DNA of 64,000 bases from Reyranella humidisoli. GTDB taxonomy: Bacteria; Pseudomonadota; Alphaproteobacteria; Reyranellales; Reyranellaceae. The stretch's first letter is position 1, and every line of letters begins with the position of its first letter. The stretch spans positions 310,001 through 374,000 of the forward strand of contig NZ_JAHOPB010000002.1 in the NCBI RefSeq assembly GCF_019039055.1, written 5' to 3'. The position numbers and the translations under genes are program-made. Below, in pieces: positions 24,980-32,445 of the stretch. The notes under the pieces were generated by a model. The model saw only the letters and a list, made by a program, of their open reading frames with translations. It did no database searches and was not told the origin of the DNA.

Positions 24980-26044
24980 TCATCGTCCAAGCTGCGCCAA
25001 TTCGTGACGCACGCCGGCCACCATGTCGTCCATCGCCCGGGCCGCCGCGTGGACGGCCCCCCTCATGCCGATGAAGCCGTGTATGAGCGTCTCGAATTCG
25101 CGATGGATCGCCTTCACCCCGGCGGCTTGCAGGCGTCCGGCATAGGCCTGTCCCTCGTCGCGCAGCGGATCGAAGCCCGCGGTGAAGATCAGGGCCGGCG
25201 CCACGCCCGAGAGATCGGGCGAGCGCAACGGCGAGGCCCGAGGATCGTCGACTTCGGCAGCGCCCGGGCTGAGATAGTGCATGCGGAACCAGGCCATGTC
25301 GGCCTGGGTCAGCAGGAAGCCCTCGCCGCAGCTCTTGTGGGACGCGGTATCGCCGGCCATGTCGGTGGCGGGGTAGATCAGCCACTGCAGGCAGGGCGGA
25401 TGGGGTTCGTGGCGCACGGTCTGGGCAACCACGGCGGCAAGGGCGCCACCCGCGGAATCTCCCGCCACGACGATGCGATCGTGATCGAGCCCGAGCGAGA
25501 CCGCCTCGCCCGCCAGCCAGCGATAGGAGGCGACGGCATCGTCGACCGCGGCGGGGAACTTGTGTTCAGGCGCCAGCCGATAGTCGACCGAGACGACGGC
25601 GCAGCCCGAGCGCGCGCAAAAATAGCGGCAGGCGAGATCGTAGCCCTCGAGGCTGCCGATGACCCAGCCGCCGCCGTGGAAATACAGGATGGTCGGCAGC
25701 AGGCGCGCCACACTGTCGGCCGGCCGGTAGATGCGGATGCGCATCGGGCCGGCGGGGCCGGGCAGGGTGCGGTCGAGGATGGAGCTGACTGGCGCGGGCT
25801 TGCCGCCCAGTAACTGCATGAAGGCGTCGAAGTCCTCGCGCGCGTCCGCGACGCTCATCGTGTGCACGGCGGGCTGGCCGCCATAGGCGAGCAGCTTCAG
25901 GAACCATTGGATGCGGCCGTCCAGGGTGCGGCCGTCCACGCCGACCGGAGGGCCGGCCAGGATGTTGACCCAGGAAATCGGCATGCGCAGCGCCAGGTTG
26001 GCGACTTTGCCCTGCAGTTCCCGCGCGATCTCCTTCATGGACAT
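24980..26044 (-). CDS. Alpha/beta hydrolase, hormone-sensitive-lipase (type IV) family esterase
   Basis: A 354-residue esterase. The HSL oxyanion motif is YFHGGGWVIGS, followed by SVDYRLAPEHKFPAAVDD, the nucleophile elbow GDSAGG, an Asp in FDPLRDEG and a His in IHGFIG. These are the full marks of type IV carboxylesterases that act on short acyl esters. The TetR regulator gene follows directly. The substrate is not predictable. Confidence 0.88.
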   Translation of the reverse strand: MSMKEIARELQGKVANLALRMPISWVNILAGPPVGVDGRTLDGRIQWFLKLLAYGGQPAVHTMSVADAREDFDAFMQLLGGKPAPVSSILDRTLPGPAGPMRIRIYRPADSVARLLPTILYFHGGGWVIGSLEGYDLACRYFCARSGCAVVSVDYRLAPEHKFPAAVDDAVASYRWLAGEAVSLGLDHDRIVVAGDSAGGALAAVVAQTVRHEPHPPCLQWLIYPATDMAGDTASHKSCGEGFLLTQADMAWFRMHYLSPGAAEVDDPRASPLRSPDLSGVAPALIFTAGFDPLRDEGQAYAGRLQAAGVKAIHREFETLIHGFIGMRGAVHAAARAMDDMVAGVRHELAQLGR

Positions 26045-26108
26045 GATCTGTACCTAGCACTGCCTCAGGCCGTTGTGGAGCCCGCCGGCGCTGGCTAGTT
26101 TGTTCGCG

Positions 26109-27392
26109 ATGCCCGACGCGGCGCCCGACTTCTTCTCAGACGCGCTCCGCCGCGAGATCATCCGCAGCGAGCGGGAGCGCATGCGCGCGCTGGCGATCAT
26201 TCTCGCAGCGCTGCTGGCCCTGTCGTTGGGCGTCGTCAACTTCTTTCCGTCCTATACGTCCCGCATCTTCGCGCGGGACGTGCCCGGCTGGCTTCCGTTC
26301 GTCGGCATCGGTCCCTTCCTTCTGTACGAGCTGGGTTCGCTCACGTTCCTGGGATACCGCGCATCAAGAGGCTTGGATTTTCCGCAGGTCGCCCGTTTCG
26401 GCAACGCCTTCATCGAGACGTCCCTGCCGGCCGCCATCATCGTCACGCTGAGCCACTACATGGACCCGTTGCTGGTCTTCAGCTTCTGGCCGCCGCTGCT
26501 CTATTTCATCTTCATCCTGTTATCGACCCTGCGGCTCGATTTCTGGCTGTCGGTCTGGACGGGCAGCGTCGCGGGCGTGCAGCAGATGGTGCTTGTGCTC
26601 TGGCTGCTGCCGATCGAACCCTGGGGCAGCATCCCGCAGGAAACACTGCTGTTCCATTTCAGCCGCACCCTCGTCCTGTTCACCAGCGGCCTGGTCGCAG
26701 GGTTCGTCGCCAACAGCCTGCGCACCCAGTTCGAGCATTCCGTGCGGGCCGTGGCTGCCCGTGACCGGGTCACCAATCTGTTCGGCCAGCACGTCTCGCC
26801 GGCGGTGGTCGACCGGCTGCTGGCCACGCAGAGCGAGCCCCCGAGCGAGATCCGGACGGTTTGCGTGCTGTTCCTGGACATCCGGGGATTCACGGCGATG
26901 ACCCGACGGCGCTCCGCCGAGGAGACGGTGGCCCTGCTCAACGCATTCTTCGCGCGAATGATCGACGTCGTGGACCGCAACAACGGCATCATCAACAAGT
27001 TCCTCGGCGACGGCTTTCTGGCGTTGTTCGGGGCACCGCTCGCCGATCCCGCGGCGGCCCGCAACGCGCTGGCGGCGGCGCACGCGATGATCGACACGGT
27101 CGGGGAATGGAATGCCACGCATCCGGGTTGGGCGCTGCGCGTCGGCATCGGCATCCATCTCGGCGAGGCGGTGACTGGCACGGTGGGCTCGCCGCAGCGC
27201 AAGGAATACACCGTGATCGGCGACACGGTGAACCTGGCGGCCAGGCTCGAGCAGCTCACCAAGGAAATGGGGGCTCAGCTCCTGGTCTCGCAGTCGGTAC
27301 TCGATGCAACCTCGTCTGACGGGGCCGTCGATCTCGGGCCGGTCGAGATCCGTGGTTACGAGGAGAGGGTGCGGGTATGGCGGATGGCCTGA
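26109..27392 (+). CDS. Class III adenylate/guanylate cyclase, membrane-bound
   Basis: A 427-residue protein with about six hydrophobic segments in the first 210 residues (a MASE-like membrane sensor), a short linker, then a class III nucleotidyl cyclase domain. The cyclase motifs are LFLDIRGFTAMTRR (first metal Asp), FLGDGFLALFG (second metal Asp), VGIGIHLGEAVTGTVGS and YTVIGDTVNLAARLE. It likely makes cyclic AMP at the inner membrane in response to a membrane signal. ATG at 26109 is chosen over an upstream TTG. It overlaps the next gene by 16 bases. Confidence 0.85.
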   Translation: MPDAAPDFFSDALRREIIRSERERMRALAIILAALLALSLGVVNFFPSYTSRIFARDVPGWLPFVGIGPFLLYELGSLTFLGYRASRGLDFPQVARFGNAFIETSLPAAIIVTLSHYMDPLLVFSFWPPLLYFIFILLSTLRLDFWLSVWTGSVAGVQQMVLVLWLLPIEPWGSIPQETLLFHFSRTLVLFTSGLVAGFVANSLRTQFEHSVRAVAARDRVTNLFGQHVSPAVVDRLLATQSEPPSEIRTVCVLFLDIRGFTAMTRRRSAEETVALLNAFFARMIDVVDRNNGIINKFLGDGFLALFGAPLADPAAARNALAAAHAMIDTVGEWNATHPGWALRVGIGIHLGEAVTGTVGSPQRKEYTVIGDTVNLAARLEQLTKEMGAQLLVSQSVLDATSSDGAVDLGPVEIRGYEERVRVWRMA

Positions 27393-27853
27393 TCTGGTAC
27401 TTCGCCTATGGCTCCAACATGGATGCGGCGCGCCTGTTCGACCAGCGCCTGGCACCGAAGGGCGTGCCGCGCGGCGAACGCATCGCCGGCCGCCTCGATG
27501 GCTGGAAGCTCGTCTTCGACAAGCCTTCGCGGCTGCTGAAAGGCGGTGCCGCCGCCAACATCGTGCCGGATACGGCCGGCGTGGTGCACGGCACGCTGAA
27601 CGCGCTGCCGGACGCTGGCTTCGAGGTGCTGGACATCCATGAGGGTGTCGCCGCCGGTCACTACGAACGCCGAGCGATCCGCGTCGTGCGCTCCGACACC
27701 GGCGAGGAAGTCGACGCGATCGTCTATGTCGGGCTGATCCGAGGCGAGGGTCTCAGGCCGCCACGGGCCTATCTCGACTGCCTGCTGGCCGGCCGCGATC
27801 TTCTGCCGCCGGACTATTGGGAGCGGCTGGCGACCACACCGACCTGCGATTGA
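27377..27853 (+). CDS. Gamma-glutamylcyclotransferase family protein
   Basis: A 158-residue protein of the GGCT fold. The N-terminal substrate loop is YFAYGSNM (8-15), and the catalytic glutamate is in DIHEGV (about 85-90), with HYERRAIRV after it. Enzymes of this family cyclise gamma-glutamyl amines or peptides to 5-oxoproline. The start lies inside the end of the cyclase gene (16-base overlap), so the two are translationally coupled, although no functional link is known to me. Confidence 0.85.
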   Translation: MADGLIWYFAYGSNMDAARLFDQRLAPKGVPRGERIAGRLDGWKLVFDKPSRLLKGGAAANIVPDTAGVVHGTLNALPDAGFEVLDIHEGVAAGHYERRAIRVVRSDTGEEVDAIVYVGLIRGEGLRPPRAYLDCLLAGRDLLPPDYWERLATTPTCD

Positions 27854-27884
27854 AGATCGACGCGGCGCATGCCGCCCCTTGTCG

Positions 27885-28328
27885 TCAGGCCGGAACCTTT
27901 TGCTTCTCGGCCGTGACCTTGTTCGCCATCGGGTCGTAGCCGGCCAGTTCCGCCACGTCTTCCTCGTGCCAGAAATTCAGCTCGATCATCACGCCGTCGG
28001 GATCGTGGACGAAGACCTGCTGCAGCGGACGCGCCGGCACCTTCTTCACTTCGAAGGCCACGCCGTCCTTCTTGATCTGGTCGAGCGTGCCGCGGATATC
28101 GGCGCAGTTGATGGCGATATGGTCGATGGCGCCGCTGCCCTGGTCGCCGCGGCCGGTCTCCGACACGAGATGGAGGATCGCCTTCTCGCCGGCGTACATC
28201 CAGGCGCCGGGGAAGGGGAACGGCGGACGCTCGCCGTTGGTCAGGCCGACATAGCGTTCGTAGAAACGCACGGTGGCATCGAGGTCGGTGCAGTAGATGT
28301 TGTAATGGTCGAGCGAGAGTGCGGGCAT
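27885..28328 (-). CDS. VOC-family (glyoxalase/dioxygenase fold) protein
   Basis: A 147-residue vicinal-oxygen-chelate protein. It opens SLDHYNIYCTDLDATVRFYERYVGLT, then AIDHIAINCADIRGTLDQIKKDGV and ends with VFVHDPDGVMIELNFW. The usual metal residues (His near the N-terminus, His of each repeat, and the final Glu in MIELN) are present. Function within the superfamily (lyase, dioxygenase, antibiotic binding) cannot be assigned. Confidence 0.8.
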   Translation of the reverse strand: MPALSLDHYNIYCTDLDATVRFYERYVGLTNGERPPFPFPGAWMYAGEKAILHLVSETGRGDQGSGAIDHIAINCADIRGTLDQIKKDGVAFEVKKVPARPLQQVFVHDPDGVMIELNFWHEEDVAELAGYDPMANKVTAEKQKVPA

Positions 28329-28435
28329 GGGGCTTCTCCCAATCTGTCAATTCGGATGGTGCCCAGCTTACAACGATCCGGCCGGGCCGGGGCAGCGGGA
28401 ATCGACGGCTTCAGCCGCTGTGCGCGACGGACCCG

Positions 28436-28867
28436 TCACCTGAGGTATGCCTCGAGCCTGTCGAGTCCCATGTTCCAGCCACCGCGGTGATCGTCGCGCG
28501 CCTTTTCGCTGAAGAACTGTTCGTGGGTCAGGGTGAGGATCGTACCGTCACTGTCGGGCTTGAGGTCGATCGTGACCTGCGACTCGCGCTCCGGCGTGCT
28601 CTGCCAGGCCCATGAGAAGACGAGCTTCCGGGGCGGCACGATCTCGCGATAGACGCCGCTCACGCTGTGATGCTCGTCGTCAGGCGTCCAGAACTGGACG
28701 CGGAAACGGCCGCCAACGCGCAGGTCAGTCTCGGCGATGGGCGTTCGGTGATGGCCGGTGACGCCCCACCACCGGATCATGTTTTCGGGCTGCGTCCAGG
28801 CTTCGTAGACTTTCTCGGGCGGCGCGTTGAGGCGGCGCTTGAGGGCGAGGCTGGGTTTGCTGGCCAT
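28436..28867 (-). CDS. SRPBCC (AHSA1-like) domain protein
   Basis: A 143-residue START-like protein: RRLNAPPEKVYEAWTQPENMIRWWG at the start, RVGGRFRVQFWTPDDEHHSVSG in the middle and GGWNMGLDRLEAYL at the end. It forms a hydrophobic ligand cavity. In this family the gene usually follows an ArsR repressor, as here. Its ATG at 28867 lies within the ArsR gene, a 91-base overlap in a different phase. The ligand is unknown. Confidence 0.85.
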   Translation of the reverse strand: MASKPSLALKRRLNAPPEKVYEAWTQPENMIRWWGVTGHHRTPIAETDLRVGGRFRVQFWTPDDEHHSVSGVYREIVPPRKLVFSWAWQSTPERESQVTIDLKPDSDGTILTLTHEQFFSEKARDDHRGGWNMGLDRLEAYLR

Positions 28868-29199
28868 GTGGCGTCTTCCTCCAGAAAGGCGGCGAGGCGG
28901 TCGAGTTGTTGCGTCCAGTACCGCTCGTAATGGGCGAGCCAGCTCATCGCCTGCTCCATCGGCTGGGCCTTGAGCGTGCAGGTCACGGTACGCCCGGACT
29001 TCGAGCGCTCGATCAGGCCCGCCGCCGACAGTACGTCGAGATGCTTCATGATCGCCGGCAGCGAGACCGGGAACGGCCGCGCCAGCTCGCTGACGGTCAC
29101 GCCTTCTTCCGCGTCGAGCCGGGCCAGCAGTGCCCGCCGCGTCGGGTCGGCGAGGGCGGCAAAGGTGCGGTCGAGGGTGACGCTTTGAGAGTTAACCAT
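28777..29199 (-). CDS. ArsR-family repressor (SRPBCC-linked)
   Basis: A 140-residue winged-helix repressor: LDRTFAALADPTRRALLARL, then VSELARPFPVSLPAIMKHLDVLSAAGLIERSKSGRT, the recognition region of the group that controls SRPBCC genes. No metal-binding CxC is present, so it is not a metal sensor. The last 30 residues (Pro/Ser/Arg-rich) are the out-of-frame reading of the SRPBCC start and are probably non-functional. The start codon lies inside an 18-base palindrome (29191-29208), a likely autoregulatory operator. Confidence 0.85.
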   Translation of the reverse strand: MVNSQSVTLDRTFAALADPTRRALLARLDAEEGVTVSELARPFPVSLPAIMKHLDVLSAAGLIERSKSGRTVTCTLKAQPMEQAMSWLAHYERYWTQQLDRLAAFLEEDATWPANPASPSSAASTRRPRKSTKPGRSPKT

Positions 29200-29208
29200 A
29201 TGGTTAAC
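29191..29208. promoter_or_regulatory. Operator palindrome overlapping the ArsR start codon
   Basis: GTTAACCATATGGTTAAC is a perfect 18-base palindrome that contains the ATG (29199-29197) and forms codons Met-Val-Asn. Binding here would block both transcription and initiation, giving tight autoregulation of the ArsR-SRPBCC operon. Confidence 0.65.
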
Positions 29209-29244
29209 AGTTAAGTGCCGGCCTGCCGGGAGTCAAGTTGCGGG

Positions 29245-29985
29245 CTAGCCCAGCTTCTTGATCAGCGCCTGAGCCGCCGCCGGATTGCGGACCTTGGCGC
29301 CGGAGATGAAGTAGACGAAGGCGTCGCCCTTCTTCGCCCAGCCCTTGGCGCGCTTGACCCACTTGTCGAGGTCGGCGGGCCTGTAGCCGGTCTTCACCTT
29401 CTCCTCGGCCTGCATCAGGCGAGCGTAGGTAAAGTCCGCGGTCGGTTCGTCGATCTCGGGGAAATCCTTGTGGTGGGCATAGACGACCGCGGCATTGTAC
29501 TTCCGGGCCAAGGCGTAAAAGCGTTCGTCCTTGAAACTGTCATGCCGCACTTCCAGCGCATGACGCAGCGGCAGTTTGCCGACTTCGCGCGGCAGCAGCT
29601 TGAGGAATGCCTCGAAATCCTCGGGATCGAACTTCTTGGTGCCCATGAACTGCCAGTTGATCGGGCCGAGGCGATCCTTGAGCTCGACAAGCCCCTGCGT
29701 CACGAAGCGCTGCACCGATTCGCCGGCATCCGCCAGCACCTTCCGGTTGGTGCAGAAGCGCGAGGCCTTGACGGCGAAGACGAAACCGTCGGGCGTCTCG
29801 TCGCGCCATTTTGCCCAGCTCGCCGGCTTGAAGCTGGAATAGTAGGTGCCGTTGATCTCGATCGAGGTGAGCTGGCGGCTGGCATATTCCAGCTCGCGCT
29901 TTTGCGTGAGGTCGTCGGGATAAAAGACACCGCGCCAAGGCTCGAATGTCCAGCCACCGATGCCGACAAGGATTTTTCCACTCAT
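29245..29985 (-). CDS. DUF72 domain protein
   Basis: A 246-residue TIM-barrel-type DUF72 protein. It opens ILVGIGGWTFEPWRGVFYP, then YASRQLTSIEINGTYYSSFKP, with F-x-K-A-S-R-F following, the standard family pattern. ATG at 29985 gives this N-terminus. DUF72 is widely conserved, and its biochemical role is not established. No clear operon partner is seen. Confidence 0.85.
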   Translation of the reverse strand: MSGKILVGIGGWTFEPWRGVFYPDDLTQKRELEYASRQLTSIEINGTYYSSFKPASWAKWRDETPDGFVFAVKASRFCTNRKVLADAGESVQRFVTQGLVELKDRLGPINWQFMGTKKFDPEDFEAFLKLLPREVGKLPLRHALEVRHDSFKDERFYALARKYNAAVVYAHHKDFPEIDEPTADFTYARLMQAEEKVKTGYRPADLDKWVKRAKGWAKKGDAFVYFISGAKVRNPAAAQALIKKLG

Positions 29986-30087
29986 GCAATCGAGTATAGC
30001 GCGACTTCGCCAGGAACAGGCTGTGGGTGGCGACGCTCCCCGTCTGTTGACGGTCGGCCGGGCAGCGGAGGCAAAGGCTTGGCAAAA

Positions 30088-30352
30088 ATGCGGATAGTTT
30101 CGGTCTGCGATCCGATCCCGATGATCCGGCAGGCGCGATTGGAACGGCGTCAGCGATGGGGCTGCGCTCGCCCTATGGGCGCGGACCAACCGCCCCGAGA
30201 CGCGGGTGATTCTCTCTTCGAAGACCTTGTCTCATTGGTTTCTGTCCGACAGCGCAATGGCCGGACTGCCGATCATCAAAAAGCCTTTTGTGCAGGGCGA
30301 CCTCGATCGGCTGCTGGCGCCCGTCGCGGTAACCGCGATCCCCGGATCCTGA
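30088..30352 (+). pseudogene. Decayed CheY-like response-regulator receiver gene
   Basis: This covers most of an otherwise gene-free stretch (29986-30370). From ATG 30088 the reading MRIVSVCDPIPMIRQA resembles a receiver start (V-V-D-D-x-P-M-I-R). From 30125, one phase over, the frame runs to TGA 30350-30352 and contains LWARTNRPETRVILSS and LPIIKKPFVQGDLDRLL, the typical receiver end with the conserved Lys-Pro. The middle part with the phosphorylated Asp is missing, and the two ends are out of phase. The C-terminal half is the more convincing. Confidence 0.5.
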
Positions 30353-30370
30353 TTGTCGTCCTGCCGATTG

Positions 30371-31240
30371 CTAGGCCGGCAGGGGCAGATCCAGCGTCGT
30401 GGTGCGGCGCATCTCGCGGCGGTGCTTCTGGTCGTCGAACGGCCGGGCGCGGTGCATCGTGCAGCGATTGTCCCAGATCACGAAGTCATGCGGCTGCCAG
30501 ATGTGGCGGTAGGTGAACTCCCGCTGCGTGGCATGGTCGCTGAGGTCGCGCAGGAGCAGCCGCCCCTCCGGCACCGGCATCTCGACGATGTGCTCGGCGT
30601 GCGAGGCGAGATAGAGCGCGCGGCGGCCAGATGTCGGGATGGTGCGTACCAGCGGATGAACGGCGCCCTTCAGCTTTTCCTTCTCGTCGTCGTTGAAGTC
30701 GAAGCCCAGCACGTGCCGCGAATAGACGATCGTGTGATAGACGCGCAGCCCTTCGAGCGAGGCGCGCGTCTCCTCGTCGAGCGCGTCGTAGGCCGCCCGC
30801 ATGTCGGCGAATTCGGTGTCGGCCCGAACCGGCGGCACCACCCGCGCCGACAGCATCGAGTAGCGGCCCGGCGGATCGACGAACGACGCATCGGTGTGCC
30901 ACAGCCGGTTGCCGACCGAGGACGCGCGCATGCGGTTGTTGGCGTCGCGGATCTTGCCGTCCTTGTCGACGTTCGAAACGTCGGCCAGCGCCTCGTTGCC
31001 GAACCGGTTGTTGCCTATGGCCGAGGAGGAGGTGCGGGCGTGCAGCGTGCCGTCGAAGCGCTGGGCGAAGTCGAGTTGTTCCTCGTTGGTGAACCGCTGG
31101 TCGCGGAACACCAGGACGGCATACCTGTCCATGCCGGCGCGGATCGCCTCGAGCGACTCGCGGTCATGGACCTGGCGCAGGTCGATGGGGCCCACTTCGC
31201 CGGCGAACACAGGCGTGAGGGGCGTGATGGTCACGGTCAT
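30371..31240 (-). CDS. TauD/TfdA-family alpha-ketoglutarate dioxygenase
   Basis: A 289-residue Fe(II)/2-oxoglutarate dioxygenase. The iron ligands are visible in WHTDASF (His, Asp) and in CTMHRARPF (distal His). RREMRRTTT supplies the arginine for 2-oxoglutarate. The start TITPLTPVFAGEVGPIDLR is the TauD/TfdA N-terminus. Family members cleave taurine, alkylsulfonates, or aryloxyalkanoates such as 2,4-D, and the sequence leans to the TfdA side by length and motif spacing. GGGAGG is 9 bases before the ATG at 31240. Confidence 0.82.
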   Translation of the reverse strand: MTVTITPLTPVFAGEVGPIDLRQVHDRESLEAIRAGMDRYAVLVFRDQRFTNEEQLDFAQRFDGTLHARTSSSAIGNNRFGNEALADVSNVDKDGKIRDANNRMRASSVGNRLWHTDASFVDPPGRYSMLSARVVPPVRADTEFADMRAAYDALDEETRASLEGLRVYHTIVYSRHVLGFDFNDDEKEKLKGAVHPLVRTIPTSGRRALYLASHAEHIVEMPVPEGRLLLRDLSDHATQREFTYRHIWQPHDFVIWDNRCTMHRARPFDDQKHRREMRRTTTLDLPLPA

Positions 31241-31341
31241 TCTGGGTTGCCTCCCGGAGAACGTCTGGCGACATCCTGATTGAACTCCGGCCACCCACCA
31301 ACCCGCATTTTCCGTCAGGCGAGGAGGGGCAGGGCCTTCCC

Positions 31342-32316
31342 TCAGAGCAGGCCCAGGCTCCTGAAGCTCGCGTGCCCTTTGCGACCGATGACGAGATGGT
31401 CGTGGATCGTGATGCCGAGCGCCTCGGACGCCGTCTTGATCTCCCGCGTCATCTCGATGTCGTCGCGGCTTGGTTTGGGGTCGCCCGACGGGTGGTTGTG
31501 GACGAGGATCAGCGCGGCGGCGTTCAGGGCCAGCGCCCGCTTCACGACCTCGCGGGGATAGACCGGCGTGTGGTCGATGGTCCCGCGCTGCTGCACCTCA
31601 TCGGCGATCAGCACGTTCTTGCGGTCGAGGAAGAGGATGCGGAATTGCTCGGTCTTTTCGTGCGCCAGTGCGGCATGGCAATAGTCGATGAGCTGCTGCC
31701 AGTTGGTCAGGACTGGCATGTCCTTCACCTTGCGCTCGGCCAGCCGCCGTCCGACTTCGCGCATCGCCTTGAAGTGAACCAGCGTGCGCTGGTCGATTTC
31801 GAACTCGCGAAGCTGTGCCGGCTCGGCGGCGAACACGTCGCCCAGGGTACCGAACCGCTCCAGCAGGGCCTTGGCCATCGGCTTGGTGTCGATCCGCTCG
31901 ATCGAATAGAAGAGCAGCAGTTCCAGCAGCTCGTAGTCGGCCAGCGGTTCGACGCCGGCCTTCATCACCCGCTCGCGGACCCGGCCGCGGTGGCCGTGAT
32001 AGTGCGGCTTCGGCGCTTCGGTCTCGCCGCTGTTGTGCCCCGTCGCCGGTGACGGGGCCGCTTCGAGCGCCGCGGCGAGCCTTGCCGTCGGATCCTCGCC
32101 GGTAAAATCCCAGCACTGGTCGAGGCGGTTCCAGGTTCCGCCCGCCTCGCGCAGCAGGACGCGATGGGGGAGCGTGTTGCCGCTCACGCGCCACAGACCC
32201 TCGGTGGATTGCAGGCGCAGACCTTGGGCCAGCAGTGCAAGGAGTGCGGCGTCGTCGGGACCCGGCGCAGCAGCGGGCGCCTCGACGGGCTTCAGGTGAG
32301 GGCGAGTCTTGGCCAT
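31342..32316 (-). CDS. radC: RadC-family JAB/MPN domain protein with an N-terminal extension
   Basis: A 324-residue protein. The C-terminal half is RadC: HGHRGRVRERV, then LLELLLFYSI, and the JAMM metal site VHNHPSGDPKPSRDD. The first about 100 residues are an extra module with RVLLREAGGTWNRLDQCWDF (a GG-x-W-x(5)-W-F pattern), unlike typical RadC of about 225 residues. RadC proteins are often linked to mobile DNA or defence, and their activity is unclear. ATG at 32316 gives a normal start, and the frame is open upstream without support. Confidence 0.75.
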   Translation of the reverse strand: MAKTRPHLKPVEAPAAAPGPDDAALLALLAQGLRLQSTEGLWRVSGNTLPHRVLLREAGGTWNRLDQCWDFTGEDPTARLAAALEAAPSPATGHNSGETEAPKPHYHGHRGRVRERVMKAGVEPLADYELLELLLFYSIERIDTKPMAKALLERFGTLGDVFAAEPAQLREFEIDQRTLVHFKAMREVGRRLAERKVKDMPVLTNWQQLIDYCHAALAHEKTEQFRILFLDRKNVLIADEVQQRGTIDHTPVYPREVVKRALALNAAALILVHNHPSGDPKPSRDDIEMTREIKTASEALGITIHDHLVIGRKGHASFRSLGLL

Positions 32317-32445
32317 GCCTTGAAACCTTGCCGGGCGAGCAAGGCAAAATGGCGGCAATTCACGGTTCGTCCCGCCCACGGGCCTTGACCCGATGCCGGG
32401 ATACGACCCAAAGTTGAGGCAGCTTGAACCACGGGGAGAGGGTCA

